From positions 16,554,001 through 16,618,000 of the forward strand of contig NC_052138.2 of NCBI RefSeq assembly GCF_016086655.4: DNA of 64,000 nucleotides. The letters are read 5' to 3'. The stretch comes from Lepeophtheirus salmonis. Its lineage: Eukaryota; Arthropoda; Copepoda; Siphonostomatoida; Caligidae. Every line of letters begins with the position of its first letter. Within the stretch, counting starts at the first letter, position 1. The notes beneath the pieces are model-generated. The model did no database searches. It was not told where the DNA came from and was given only the letters and a program-made list of their open reading frames with translations. The translations under genes were made by a program, and so were the position numbers. Below, in pieces: positions 1 through 10,467 of this stretch.

Positions 1-1139
1 CAAGACACAATATTTTTCTTATGGATTTGAAGTCTTTAAAATTGAGTTGATATTTGAGTTTGATGTTAAGTTTAACGTTACTGTCTGCAATCAAGATTTA
101 TAGCATTTCTATTAATCTTGGCTACAGTGTATTTTTTCAATATCGCCTTCATGTCGGGGTTTAGTTAAAAAAACTATTTTTTTAATGAAAAATACACAAA
201 TCGTATAATCATTTATTCAAAGGTTCAATCATTTATATTTATATTATGACAAGCAATATTTCAAAGAGATATTATTGTCAATTATAGGATTTGAATTCAA
301 ATTTTTGGGATGAATTGAGATACCCGAGAGTGTTAATTGTAGTTTAAAGCCTCCGTTTTATCTATCTAAATAAATTTAGCCCCAATATTTTCTTATAAAT
401 TTAATAAGTTTTAAATTTAAATACTAATTTCCTAACTCTATAAATGTTGCGGTGAATTTTGGCAACTTTAAGTACAATTTGTTGTTGTTCCAAAGGATTA
501 ATCAGAATCATTTATTCATTGAAATAACAATTTCTGGAAAATGTATTCCAGTTTCAATTTTGAGAAAAATTATTTTAACTTCCTTTTGGGTTGACGTGCT
601 ACAAATATGCAATTTTATTACAATGACTCAGTATTATCAAGAGTTCGTCATAAGTAATATATAATATATTTTAATAAATTAATTATGAATTAATTAATCC
701 ATAATTATTATGGACATTTGGGATTTAGAGGAGATAGTTATGATTGACAACGGATTCTATTCTACTTCTGTGAAAATGATAAATTGTTTTTTTTAGTCGG
801 CTATTAGTGTTTTGAGCTTTAGTTTGATTTTTTTTTTTTTAAATTCCCAAAGACATTTCAGAAAAAAAAAGTTTTGCCACCCCAATCATACATGAAAGCG
901 TTCTCGTTTTTCTACGTTCAATCTAATTCAGCAATCTCATTTGGAGTATCCAACTTTTTTATGACTCAAAAACTGTTCAGCTTCATTTAACGAGCGCGTT
1001 AGTGTATATACTGTACAAACCTGCTACTACCTTATGAGTTATGAATTATGACTCGAACGCTGAACGGAACAAAAAAAATGGCTGAAAAATGAACGCTGAA
1101 CGAAAAAAAAATTAAACGGAATGCCAAAATAACGGAACA
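1..1139. other. Gene-free AT-rich stretch
   Basis: No reading frame here looks like a protein. It holds a dispersed repeat copy (230-670) and, at 1050-1125, short repeated GAACGCTGAACG-like words separated by A runs. Nothing else is recognised. Confidence 0.6.
230..670 (+). repeat. Dispersed repeat R8, copy 1
   Basis: Shares ordered blocks with 30655-31100 and 56430-56590: a CAATTATAGG/TTTGTATTC block, a TGGGATGA block, a run ending GGATTAATCAGAATCATTTATT, then TTTCAATTTTGAGAAAA. It encodes no recognisable protein. Matches were found by eye, so the boundaries are approximate. Confidence 0.5.
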
Positions 1140-2110
1140 CTTACAAACCTGATTATATTTAACATTTTATTATTTCTATGAAGAAATATTGGCTATCATT
1201 TAAAAATATGTATAGCTACGCTTTTAATACCGTATTACCGTAAATAGTATCAAAATGATTGTCTAGGAGTACATAATAGATAAATAGTAATTGGTGGAAT
1301 TGACTTATTTGGCCAACTATCAAATGATTTCAGGCCTTTTTTCTTTCTTTTTCTTTTTTAGGAAAAGTTGCGTTGTACAATAGAGGTAAGTATGTTTTAA
1401 CACGGCGTTACCTCGCTAACACAAAAATACCCTATGTATTTTGTTGTCAGCTGTTGATTCCCTCTTCTCCCTTGATACATCATGGTCATTTCATAATTTA
1501 TTCATTTTGATAAATACACAAAGTAATATACTGATGTTCCGTTTCCAAAAGAACAGGAATACAATTTCTTGTTGATCCCTCGTAGCTTATATAATATATA
1601 TGTACATAGGCCATTTTATTGTTTATACAAAGAAATTTTGGCTATTTCTTCATAGAAATAATATAACAATTACTGATAACTAATCTTTTAATAAAATATT
1701 TCTAAGAAATATAGTATCGAATAAAGTACTATGTAGATTTTAATCATATGTAATTCATTTTAAAAATGGTGAAGAAATAATATGACAGTGATAGTCTGGG
1801 AGTATGTAAAAAATAAATGGCAGTTGGTATGATTGATTTAACTACCAGATGATTTTGGGCCTTTTTTCTGTTCCCATTAAGTATCGAATAATGCACGATA
1901 CAATAAAGGTAACGACGTGTACGTTATGTATTTTGTTGTCAACTGTCAATTCCCTCCTCTTACTTGATTTCATAATTTATTCTTTTTGATAAATAAACGA
2001 AGTAATAAATTATGCAATACTTATGCTCTGTTTACAAAAGGACAGGTATACAATTTCTTGTTATTCCCTCGTCGTATATTGGACATCTTATTATTTCTAT
2101 TATTATACAC
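1140..2110 (+). repeat. Imperfect tandem duplication of repeat R1 (about 480-520 bp period)
   Basis: Two consecutive units share, in order: TTATTATTTCTAT near a unit start, a GTCTAGGAGTA / GTCTGGGAGTA block, GATTT(C/T)(A/G)GGCCTTTTTTCT, a GTACAATAGAGGTAA / ATACAATAAAGGTAA block, then TATGTATTTTGTTGTCA(G/A)CTGT, TCATAATTTATTC and ATACAATTTCTTGTT. Unit 1 is about 1150-1620 and unit 2 about 1621-2110. The R1 words GGCGTTACCTCGCTAACAC and TTGTTGTCAGCTGTCGAT recur at 39.3, 42.4-43.1, 48.4 and 58.9 kb, so R1 is a multicopy, MITE-like element. Confidence 0.65.
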
Positions 2111-2322
2111 TACGGCTTCAAATAGAGAGTTTGGAATACAAGGCATAACCAGGGGGAAATGAGCTTGTGATGGAGGAATTGAATCATAAGACGGAATCCC
2201 TTCCTAGTTTTCTCAATATCTTCAGTTACACCTAGTCAGTATACAAATGAGGAATCATTGGTTATCATAGTAAATACACCTTGATGAGCTACATGAAGTA
2301 TCGGTAACACCTGAGCACGGAG

Positions 2323-3510
2323 TTATTTAGGTATAATGATCCTGTCTTGGTCCATAATCACACTTATCACTTTGTAGATAGATTCCAACATATACTTATA
2401 GGCCTCTAAGGCATTAAGTAAAGAATCTCTAACATTTATATCCTTGATTATAGACAATAAGTCTTGTGATATATCATCGTCTTTAGTTGCATGCGTTAAT
2501 CTCGCCCTTGTAATTCTTCCTAGGTGAGATCTATAATTCACCAACGCCATCACTATATCTTCTTCTACTGTTGTTGTGGTATCCGCTTTTTCTCCAGTAG
2601 GATATCGAAATGATGTGTCGGCAACTGTATTTATCTTACCCAGGAGATGCATAATTTAGAAATTTACAAGAGAGTCCGTTGTTTTAGTCGAAACAGTCGC
2701 ATATTCGGAATTTCATCTAAACTTCGATCTCCCGACAACTTAACAAATGGCTTGTGGTCTGAAGTGATAACCAAGACCTCTGCAAGAGCAATCTGTCCTA
2801 AGGCAGTTTACTCTGACCTAATATTTGAGTTCCTTCTTTCATTTTTTCTATAACTAGATTTTTGCCTTTTCAAAATCTTCGTTCAGTACACTTTTCCATA
2901 CAAACAAAGTAAGTCTAAACTGTCATGAAATATTGGTTTTAGATTTGGTAGATGGAAAGGATAGGATGGCATCAATATACTTACACCAGGTTCAACCCAG
3001 TTATCAGAAATTCTAAATCCAGCTAAATCAACAAAATTGAAACTTTTTCTAGTTGAGAACAACACCTGATCTTTCTATATGTTCCAAAAATTCAATTATC
3101 CTCCACCAATGACTTACTAACAGTTCTTCGTAGAGTGAAGTATCGTCTTCACAACGCATTTTTCTCACCACATCAACCATAGTTTCATCAAGACAGCTAT
3201 TGTAACCATTTTGACTCGATAAGGATCCCTGTGGGGACTTTGTTTACCGAAATCTTCCCAATAGTAAAATTAGTAATCATGTGTTAGTCAATTCTTCTCG
3301 GGATACTATGAAACCCAGTCCAAGCGTCTGTGACAGTCTTTTAGGATCCACAAGGAATTGCTAGAGCCATTTGAAATGGAGATTTCATTGCATGTGCTTC
3401 CCTCTTGCTAGGATTATTTAATATCCATATTTAAAAAATTATTTTCTTTCCACTTAGCACCAGTATCTGCAACCACTTCCACTATTACGGGATACATTAA
3501 AGTGTACTTA
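2323..3510 (-). pseudogene. Degenerate Ty3/gypsy retrotransposon pol remnant
   Basis: Broken pieces of a gypsy-type polyprotein lie on the minus strand in the correct order. At about 3460-3510 there is a retropepsin-like ADTGA motif. At 3120-3415 there is a reverse-transcriptase stretch with KTVTDAW, SPQGSLSSQNGY and RCEDDTSLYE, the last standing where the family has its catalytic YxDD-type VDD segment. At 2650-2860 there is an RNase H/connection segment with VITSDHKPFVKL and RLFRLKQRTL. An open 109-codon connection region (2323-2652) follows. Frameshifts and stops separate the pieces, and the DNA between protease and reverse transcriptase is shortened. No integrase follows and no LTRs were seen. 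This is an inactive fossil related to the arthropod gypsy elements with a TDHKPL motif. Confidence 0.8.
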
Positions 3511-4092
3511 ACTCTAGATTTATTTATCCGACTCTACGTTGAACAACTTCACCAGTAACTTTAGTTGATCTTAAGGTTGTCCTTTTACCCAATGCAAGAT
3601 GCCTCTCTGATGCATGTAGTGTTGAAACTTGAAACTCACTACCTTCAATCGATATATTAAATGCAATTGTATGTTTGTGTGTCCAGGAATCACGGTCAAA
3701 CTAATGAATTGATTTTACTCAAAACTTTTATATAGTTTTTTAAGGCACAAGATATTGTTCAGGTAACAATTTGTTGTTCTTTAATGGCATGTCGGCCTTT
3801 AAATAGAATTTTCCTAAAAACCAACTTTTTGATTTACAATCGTCTATTTTTTTTTTTAACCCAAACATAAAGAGGTCAAATTTTAAGCATGATTCTTGCA
3901 TGTTATTATGTACCTTTGTGCACTTTTTTTAAAGGAGATTATAAGATTTAGAGAAGAGGAAATAAGATAAAGGATTTTTGGCAATAATATGAAAGATGAG
4001 AGAGCAATAGTTCAACTTGAATATTTTTTCTTCTCTAAACCTTATAATCTCCTTTAACACTTGAACGACGGATTGTAACGACCATGTATATA

Positions 4093-4510
4093 AGGTGTAT
4101 CGATAAAAGATTTATTTGTTCTTGTTTAAAATTGTATTTGCTATTTTGATTACGTCAAAGCGGAGGAAATATAAAAGGAAATTCAAATTTATAAAACTTC
4201 GTTGTATTAATACATCATATAATAGTGTTGTATTTACTTATACGATTCGTATTAGTGTAAATTTTTACCCTTCGACAATTATAATATTTAAATTATTTTT
4301 TTTAAATAGATTAAAACTATTTTATTCAAAAAAAATAGTATTTCGTCACCTTGTAATAATTTATAATATTTAGTTTGTAATATTTATTTGATGGGACAAA
4401 TTATAACTAATTACTAGTAGATACGATTTAATATTTGAAATAAAGATATGACAAAAAAAAAAAGTTGTTATGAATAAAAAATTGTTCAGAACATACATTT
4501 TCAAATATAT
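4093..4510 (+). repeat. MITE-like repeat R2, copy 1 (right end not found)
   Basis: Begins TATA-AGGTGTATCGATAAAAGA and aligns for about 420 bp with the better-preserved copy at 21141-21580 (shared blocks: GCTATTTTGAT-ACGTCA, TAGTGTAAATTTTTACCC, CGACAATTATAAT). The reading frame across it is not conserved between copies, so I treat it as non-coding. Confidence 0.6.
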
Positions 4511-4799
4511 TTATATAATCATCAGTATAACGAAGAAATCAATAGTATATCAAGAATAAGTGGATATTATGCACTTAATTTGAAATGTTCATTTGAAAAA
4601 CATAAACTAACAATAACATCTTAATTTGTCATTTATTTTGAATATAATAAATATAAATTTAAAAGTCAAATCTTGCTAAAATAACCTAATATGATACCTT
4701 GAATAAGACAATTTTGCCTTGTGATTCCTGAGTCAATAACTTTGGAAATTGCAACGACATTCAAATATTCCAATAAAATAATTATCCATATAGACATTT

Positions 4800-5240
4800 C
4801 TACATTATATGCATCAAGGACACTTATCAATGAAGTAGTTTTCTTAGGTTAAAAGACGAAGCAGAGTTGACTTAAGAAGGAAAGAACTCAATAACTTCAA
4901 TTAAGGAGCAGTAGATTTAAGATGAGAACTATCCCTATTCCTCACTGGATCTTTTATTCGATTATTCTGTCGTTTTATGGAACTCCATAGTTCTTATATG
5001 TAGAAGTATACGATGATCTAGTAAAAGATCTGGAATAATTTGTATATTCTGGAGCATACAGGCAATAATTCACGAGGTCAGAAGTATACACCTTGATGTT
5101 AAGCACACTTGTACAATGCAGGATTATTCCATAAAAGAAGATGATATCCACCGAGTGGGTCACAAAGACTAAAAGGCAATATCCCTTTGACATGAAATTG
5201 AAGAGAGGATCAGAAGACATATTGGATATCCAAATGAGGA
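4800..5240 (+). repeat. Unclassified repeat R9 with coding relic, copy 1
   Basis: Aligns with the reverse complement of 49790-50260 over about 440 bp. Shared words include AGACGAAGCAGAGTTGA, CGATTATTCTGTC, GCAATAATTCACGAGGTCA, AAAGAAGATGATATCCA and GAAGAGAGGATCAGAAG. Short peptide stretches such as SIKEDDIHRVGH can be read but are broken by stops. The other copy keeps longer frames, so both probably descend from a protein-coding mobile element or a duplicated gene. I do not recognise the protein. Confidence 0.5.
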
Positions 5241-5594
5241 AAAATATGAATTCCTAGGAACAGAATGGATGAGTGAACTCTCTCCATTTCCTATTTGTTT
5301 GTGCCAGATCGTGTTATCCTTGCCAAGATTTATTGACTCTCCTAATAGTTGGTTGATTAAAGTTTTTTAGAAGGCGGAGTTGATTACAATCCTGGTATTT
5401 CTTGAAATGTTAAATGTATCAAGTAGCTGTAAATTAATACATATAACATCTAGCAAAACTAATTATAGTATTCAACAAAATTAATTACCTAAAGGCTTAA
5501 TAAAGAAACATCAGATCAGAAAACTTGATTGAGGTGGTAGGGCATATTCTTCATCTTCTTGTTCCAATTCGAAATCATCACCTTTTGAATCAGA

Positions 5595-5815
5595 GATCGA
5601 TGAAGCCACTAGACAATGCCTTATTTCTTCTGCCCTGAGGTAAAGAGGTTGTCACCCAAGATTTCCCTAAGGATGGTCCAGCCTCCCTTTGATGTGTTAA
5701 AGTTATCATCTCCCCTTCGCAGAGAAACACTCCCGAAACATAATGTTTCCACCACCATGCTTGGCGGTACGGATTTTTCTTCCTCCAAACATTTTTTTTT
5801 CTTTTTTTCTTGCTG
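5595..5815 (-). pseudogene. Tc1-like transposase fragment
   Basis: Read on the minus strand, the segment begins at a WR/GGRK block next to a poly-T tract and continues TAKHGGGNIMF then ECFSAKGR. This is the Tc1-family signature KHGGGSIMxWGCFS, which lies between the first two catalytic aspartates. Several stops follow. Only about 70 codons remain, no terminal repeats were seen, and the fragment abuts the unrelated plus-strand relic at 5820, so it may be a nested insertion. Confidence 0.65.
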
Positions 5816-5819
5816 AAAA

Positions 5820-6750
5820 TTATTCTTTTGTGGTTCAAGATGAGGTCCAGAGTTTTCATTGCAACAACCTCATGTATACGCTCCATCCAGTTGTAATTTA
5901 CTACCGAAATGACTTGTCGTACACCATCATCTCTGATGACAACAAGCATGATGTGCATTATGTGTACAAGGTTTTAGATATTATCATCAATGATCTCAAG
6001 GAAAAAAATCCGTTGAGTATGATTTCTGTTTTTCCCAGTTTGTTGTGCTGGACAGAACAAAAATAGAAAAAAACTTTTTAATCTCTGCCAAATTGAACAT
6101 GAATTTGGTTTGAAAGTTCATTAAAACTTTTTTGTGACATCTCACGGAAAATCTCCATGGGACGGAATCGGCGGGACTGTGACAGGACTCACTGGAGCAG
6201 AAAGTCTGACTAGACAACAATCATATTTTGACAAAAAAAGGTATGTTTAAGTTTTGTGAAAGTCATATACCTAATGTGATATTTAAGGTTATTCAGCAGA
6301 AGGAAATGACCCAACTCTGCACTCTTTACATGCTGATCGGTATGCAAACATTGAAGATTCTATTCCTGGTACAAGATCTTATCATCATTTCATTCCAATA
6401 AGTCGTGACAAAATTGGAGCTAAACGATGCAGTGAAGATGTTGAATTTGCTCACACTCACAATTTTAATGAAGTGTTCTGTCTAGAAGAAGAGATTGTTG
6501 TGGGATCATATGCTGCTGTCATGTATGATCATTGTTGGTAGATTGCCTTGATCCTTCAGAAAAATGATGCTGAATGAGATGTTCGAGTAAAATGTATGCA
6601 CCCTAAAGGTTCATCTTAATTATCTCATTGGCCTCAACGTGAAGATATTTGCTTCATACCAAATGATGTTGTGCTTAAGTTGATTGGTGTACCAAATTTT
6701 CAAACTCTTGACGAAACTATTCCATTAATGATAACGAAAAGCAAATAATA
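5820..6750 (+). pseudogene. Relic of an unclassified invertebrate repeat-encoded protein
   Basis: Plus-strand pieces lie in one order but different frames: ENYSFVVQDEVQSFHCNN at 5818, FISDDNKHDVHYVYKVL-like at 5925, TSHGKSPWDGIGGTV at 6138, then YHHFIPISRDKIGAKR (6380), VGSYAAVMYDHCW (6500), VKCMHPKGSS (6590) and HWPQREDICFIPNDVVL (6630). I recall this pattern (ENF-FVVQD--Q-FHW, ATSHGK---DGIGGTVKR, FMHPKGP---WP-REDxCW) from a large family of uncharacterised multicopy proteins in cnidarians and arthropods, probably transposon-derived. Frameshifts, stops and a gap (about 5990-6080) show it is dead. The N-terminal half is missing. Confidence 0.65.
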
Positions 6751-8409
6751 ATCAATAAATTCAATCTATTTTTAAGGAAACAATAACCTCATTATATTAA
6801 TCAAATTGTAATTATTCCCTAATTTGTTATATGGTATTAAAAAGTATGAACAAGTTTCATTAAGCTTATACAATACATGCTTGAACTACTTTTTTAGTGT
6901 TTTGATTTGACCTTTTTCTTATGAACCCGAACCAAAGATTGCATGAAAGGATAAGTTAAAACTTTTTAACTAACTGATGCTGATCTACTACTATTATTCT
7001 CAAAATATGACATGGAGTAACCTTTAACATTATATATATAATATATTTACTAGGCATATATTCATTAAAATAGATAATTTAATATATGTATATCCTATAA
7101 CAAGCTGTCATTTTAGTCAAATACATAATTTAGGTCTCAAATTCAATCTTGAATTATGTAATAACTACACATTTATCCTTCATAATATTTTCCAGACAGT
7201 TACTTATGGCTTTGAAGATAAAAATTTTATAAAAAACTGATTTTTTTTTGGTGGTGTTTTGATATAATGACCACATAAAGGGGTGCAGTCAATAAATTTG
7301 AAATCCGTAATAATGTAACTTTTCGAAATCTGCATCAAAAACTGATGAGACATGCTTATTTTTATTTCTTTATGACTATTTCTTGGCACAATAATGTCAC
7401 TTTTAGTTTTTGGAGTACGGTGTAGTGTATTGGAAACCGGCCCTTAACAAAAACGTCAATATCTCTAGAACTGTTGATGCAAATGAACTAAAAATTTGGC
7501 TATGTTATTAGCGCATAATTAACTTGCACATATCTGAAAATGAAGAAAATCGGAGAACCTTGGTTCAAAAAGTTAAAAAAACTTGATTTGACATGGATTT
7601 ACCCATTTGATCTCCTGTGTTGAGCTTCGTTACCTATATTGAATCTTGCAAACTTTCCCTATAAAGTTAGCATAAAAAAGACATAAAATAACTTTTTAGT
7701 TTCATAAATAAAATTTTATAAATTGTTGGCAGCACCTTAACATGAGCTAGTTCGAATTCGACCAATCAACTTTCAGAACACTGCTGAAGTACTTTTCTTT
7801 TCGTGTCCGTTCATCCCCTCGACTTGTCATACTTGTATTTCAATTCCGTGAAAAAAATGAACATCTTAATACATTAAATGTACCAATAATAGATGTACAA
7901 CTAATGATAGAAAGGTTTTTGAAAATTTGAAAATTTTGAAAAATGGTATTTCTTTCGAGCTCAGAGAAGAAAATAAAAGTGATCTAAAAGAAAAATTATT
8001 GCCTATCTGTGCTATAAATTGATTTAAAAATGCATAATAAAGTAAATCAATTTCACCTGTAGGTTTTACCTCCTACCTGTAGGGGCCCTTGATAAAATTA
8101 TTTTTTCTTTAATTTTCATTTTAACATATATTCAGTGCAATAATAATCCATTGATAATAAAAGTCTATTCAGTAGTGCAGTTAAAATACGTCGTTGAGGT
8201 AAATTTGGAGCATCTTTAACACATTCTGAACAATAAGGAAAACATTTAACTCGGTGATTTCAATTTTACAGTTAGAAACTGAGTGTTAGCTTTAAGTTCA
8301 AACTTTTAATTCAAAACAAGTATTTACGATGGAGGAGATCTGGTGGAACATCATCATCAAACTGGCTTGCACATGGGACAGAGCCTAGTTTATATCAAGA
8401 ATATGCTCA
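6751..8409. other. Gene-free stretch
   Basis: AT-rich with no credible gene. A block at 7740-7790 (TCGACCAATCAACTTTCAGAACACTG) resembles the right half of repeat R1 read in reverse. The rest is unassigned. Confidence 0.5.
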
Positions 8410-8900
8410 TTTATACAAAGAGCACAGTCTATGACGTCTAAAACCACTGGAAGGAGAAGGGGCATATAAGAGAAAAGCCCACAAGTCTCGGAGGGATAAA
8501 AATGAAGTCCCAGATTCTTTGTAGGACTGAAACGGTCCGTAAAGGCCTGGGATTTAGATTAACGTTCTTGCCAAAAAGCTCCAAGTAAGTGGTGCAATAG
8601 TCTCCCGGGTCATAAACGCAGACCTGATTATGAATATATACCACCTCTATGTAAGATATATTCTTACATATTAAATGAAAGCCACCCAGGCTTCCCACGG
8701 AAGAAAATTGCTGAAATATTTGAAGTCCCATGGTAACAGAATCGTCTTTTATTCGTCTGAGAAACAATGGACTGTTGACAGATCTCATAATTTCCTGAAA
8801 AATAGATGGTTGGCCGCAGATAAAGCTAAGCCTTTAAAACGAAGTTTCCCTCTTCTTTGAGCCAAAGGAGAGGGTGGGTTTCGACAGGTACTGTGAACTC
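8410..8900 (+). pseudogene. Mariner-like transposase fragment with mutated catalytic Asp
   Basis: Plus-strand translation gives a helix-turn-helix-like piece (VSGAIVSRVINADL, near 8580), a RKLLKYLKSHG linker (8700), then FYSSEKQWTVDRSHNFLKNRWLA (8750-8815). In mariner transposases the last block reads (F)SDEK-FTVDQ-N--NDRWLA, where the D of SDEK is the first catalytic residue. Here it is S. Stops break the upstream part. No terminal inverted repeats were found. A 7-bp hairpin (CGACAGG ... CCTGTCG) lies at 8882-8906. Confidence 0.65.
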
Positions 8901-9248
8901 CTGTCGGACCAAGTGATACTTAGAGTGAAATATGAAGCCAATGGTATCAATTTGTATTTGGCCATGCTATAATAAGAAGTTGTAAAAATATCCATATAAT
9001 TGACAACAAACATAATGTAAAATTTTCATTTTAGGTGATTAAAAGATCCATGAGATTAATTCTATGTTGCTTTATTTATACAACGTTGATATTCATTTCA
9101 TAATCAAGAGACGTAAGTGCGTACATAATTATTAATATATTATTCTAATCATAAAAAAATGACTGTAAAACGTACAATATGTGTTTAGAAATTTGAATAT
9201 CTTTAGATTCATGATTATTTACAGAATGAATATTGAATATTACATAAA

Positions 9249-9847
9249 CAGGGTGGTCCAGATAAATTGGAAAATGTTTAAAGGCTTTTAACGAACGAAA
9301 TAGATTAGGTAGAACCATTTTTTTATTATTATTTGAAAGCAACATTTAATTACATTCAATTATTTATAATGAGGTCCACCTTTCTTGATAACCTCCGCCA
9401 CACGGTGCCAGAAACTTAGGCAGGCCCTTGCAAATCCAGCTTTACCATTGTACGCGTAATGGAGTTCTTCAGGGCATCCACAGACGAATGGTACTTGGCA
9501 CAGGCTTCATGCTTGGCTTCCCAGAGATAAAAATCTTATGGCTTCAGGTTTGGACTATTTGCAAGCCAAAAATTCGATCTCCAAAAGTGATAAAACTTCG
9601 TGACCATACATCCGCACTGTCTTTTTTGGAAGGTCTAATTTCTTCCTTGGCCTACTCCATCTATTCAGGGAAGGTAAATTAAAAATGCAAAACTAGAACC
9701 AGTAAAATGGCAATAGGGGGATTTCATAATAAATAATTGAATGTAATTAAATGTAACTTTTAGATAATAAAAAAATATGGTTCTACCCGATCTAGTTCAT
9801 CCGTCATAACCCTTTAAATATTTTCTAAATTAATCTGGACCACCCTG
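9249..9847 (-). mobile_element. Internally deleted mariner/Tc1-type element (family M1), copy 1
   Basis: Bounded by long terminal inverted repeats beginning CAGGGTGGTCCAGATAAATT at 9249 and ending as its complement at 9847. Similarity extends about 65 bp inward, to a shared GTAGAACCAT / ATGGTTCTAC. Inside, the minus strand encodes only the transposase C-terminus: an ANSPNLKP block (the SPDLNP motif with the third catalytic acidic residue), DFYLW, then KHEACAKYHSSVDALKNSI and VSGTVWRRL. Stops and a frameshift make it non-functional. A second copy lies at 34265-34880. The flanking bases do not show a clean TA duplication. Confidence 0.75.
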
Positions 9848-10435
9848 AATATTGATAGTTTAATTAAATATATTATTTATTGGATAGCTATATGATATCC
9901 CTTGATATAATATTTCATAATAATAATAGCTATGCAAAAAAAAAAAACGTAATTGGAAATAAAAATCAAAATCTTTTGTGTAATCCCAAATTTATGTATG
10001 TTTTTGTTGAATTATCGTTCGGTCATATTTCATATTGTTATCAAAAATCCTCTGTCTTATCCTCTCTTCTTTTTTCTTCTACCTTATAATTTCTTTTTTT
10101 TTATAGTGTGCAAGGAGTATCATTCTTAGAAATTTACGGTTTTTATTTTTTGTTTTATATGAAGTAATTGTTGGTTAGTCAAAATTTCGGAGGGTTAGTG
10201 GCCATTATGATCACTCTATCACTGATTTATAGAGTAAATGGTATAATTAAGAATCCTGTATGATCAAGTTTGTTTTTATATCATAAATATATTGTTACAT
10301 CAACATATATATATATAAGAATTATTCCACAAAAACGTTGAATTTACAAAAAAAAGTGTATACATAATTACTAATTTTCTTCATGCATTTTACGTATTAT
10401 CTATAATATCTAACAATTACAAAATGTAGATAATA
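9848..10435. other. Intergenic, no gene seen
   Basis: AT-rich spacer between the mariner copy and the 3' end of the first RBR gene. I see no protein or RNA gene. Confidence 0.5.
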
Positions 10436-10441
10436 TTTATT
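10436..10441 (-). terminator. Poly(A) signal AATAAA of the first RBR gene
   Basis: AATAAA on the minus strand, 27 bases after the TAA/TAG end of the RBR gene at 10468. Position and orientation fit a cleavage/polyadenylation signal. Confidence 0.5.
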
Positions 10442-10467
10442 ACACTGTTGGGTATAATAATGTACTA

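Noticed and set aside
4116..4373. 85-codon plus-strand frame
   Set aside because: Lies within repeat R2, and the frame is not preserved in the copy at 21141-21580.
8438..8788. 116-codon minus-strand open frame
   Set aside because: It is antisense to the mariner transposase remnant on the plus strand, which explains the openness.
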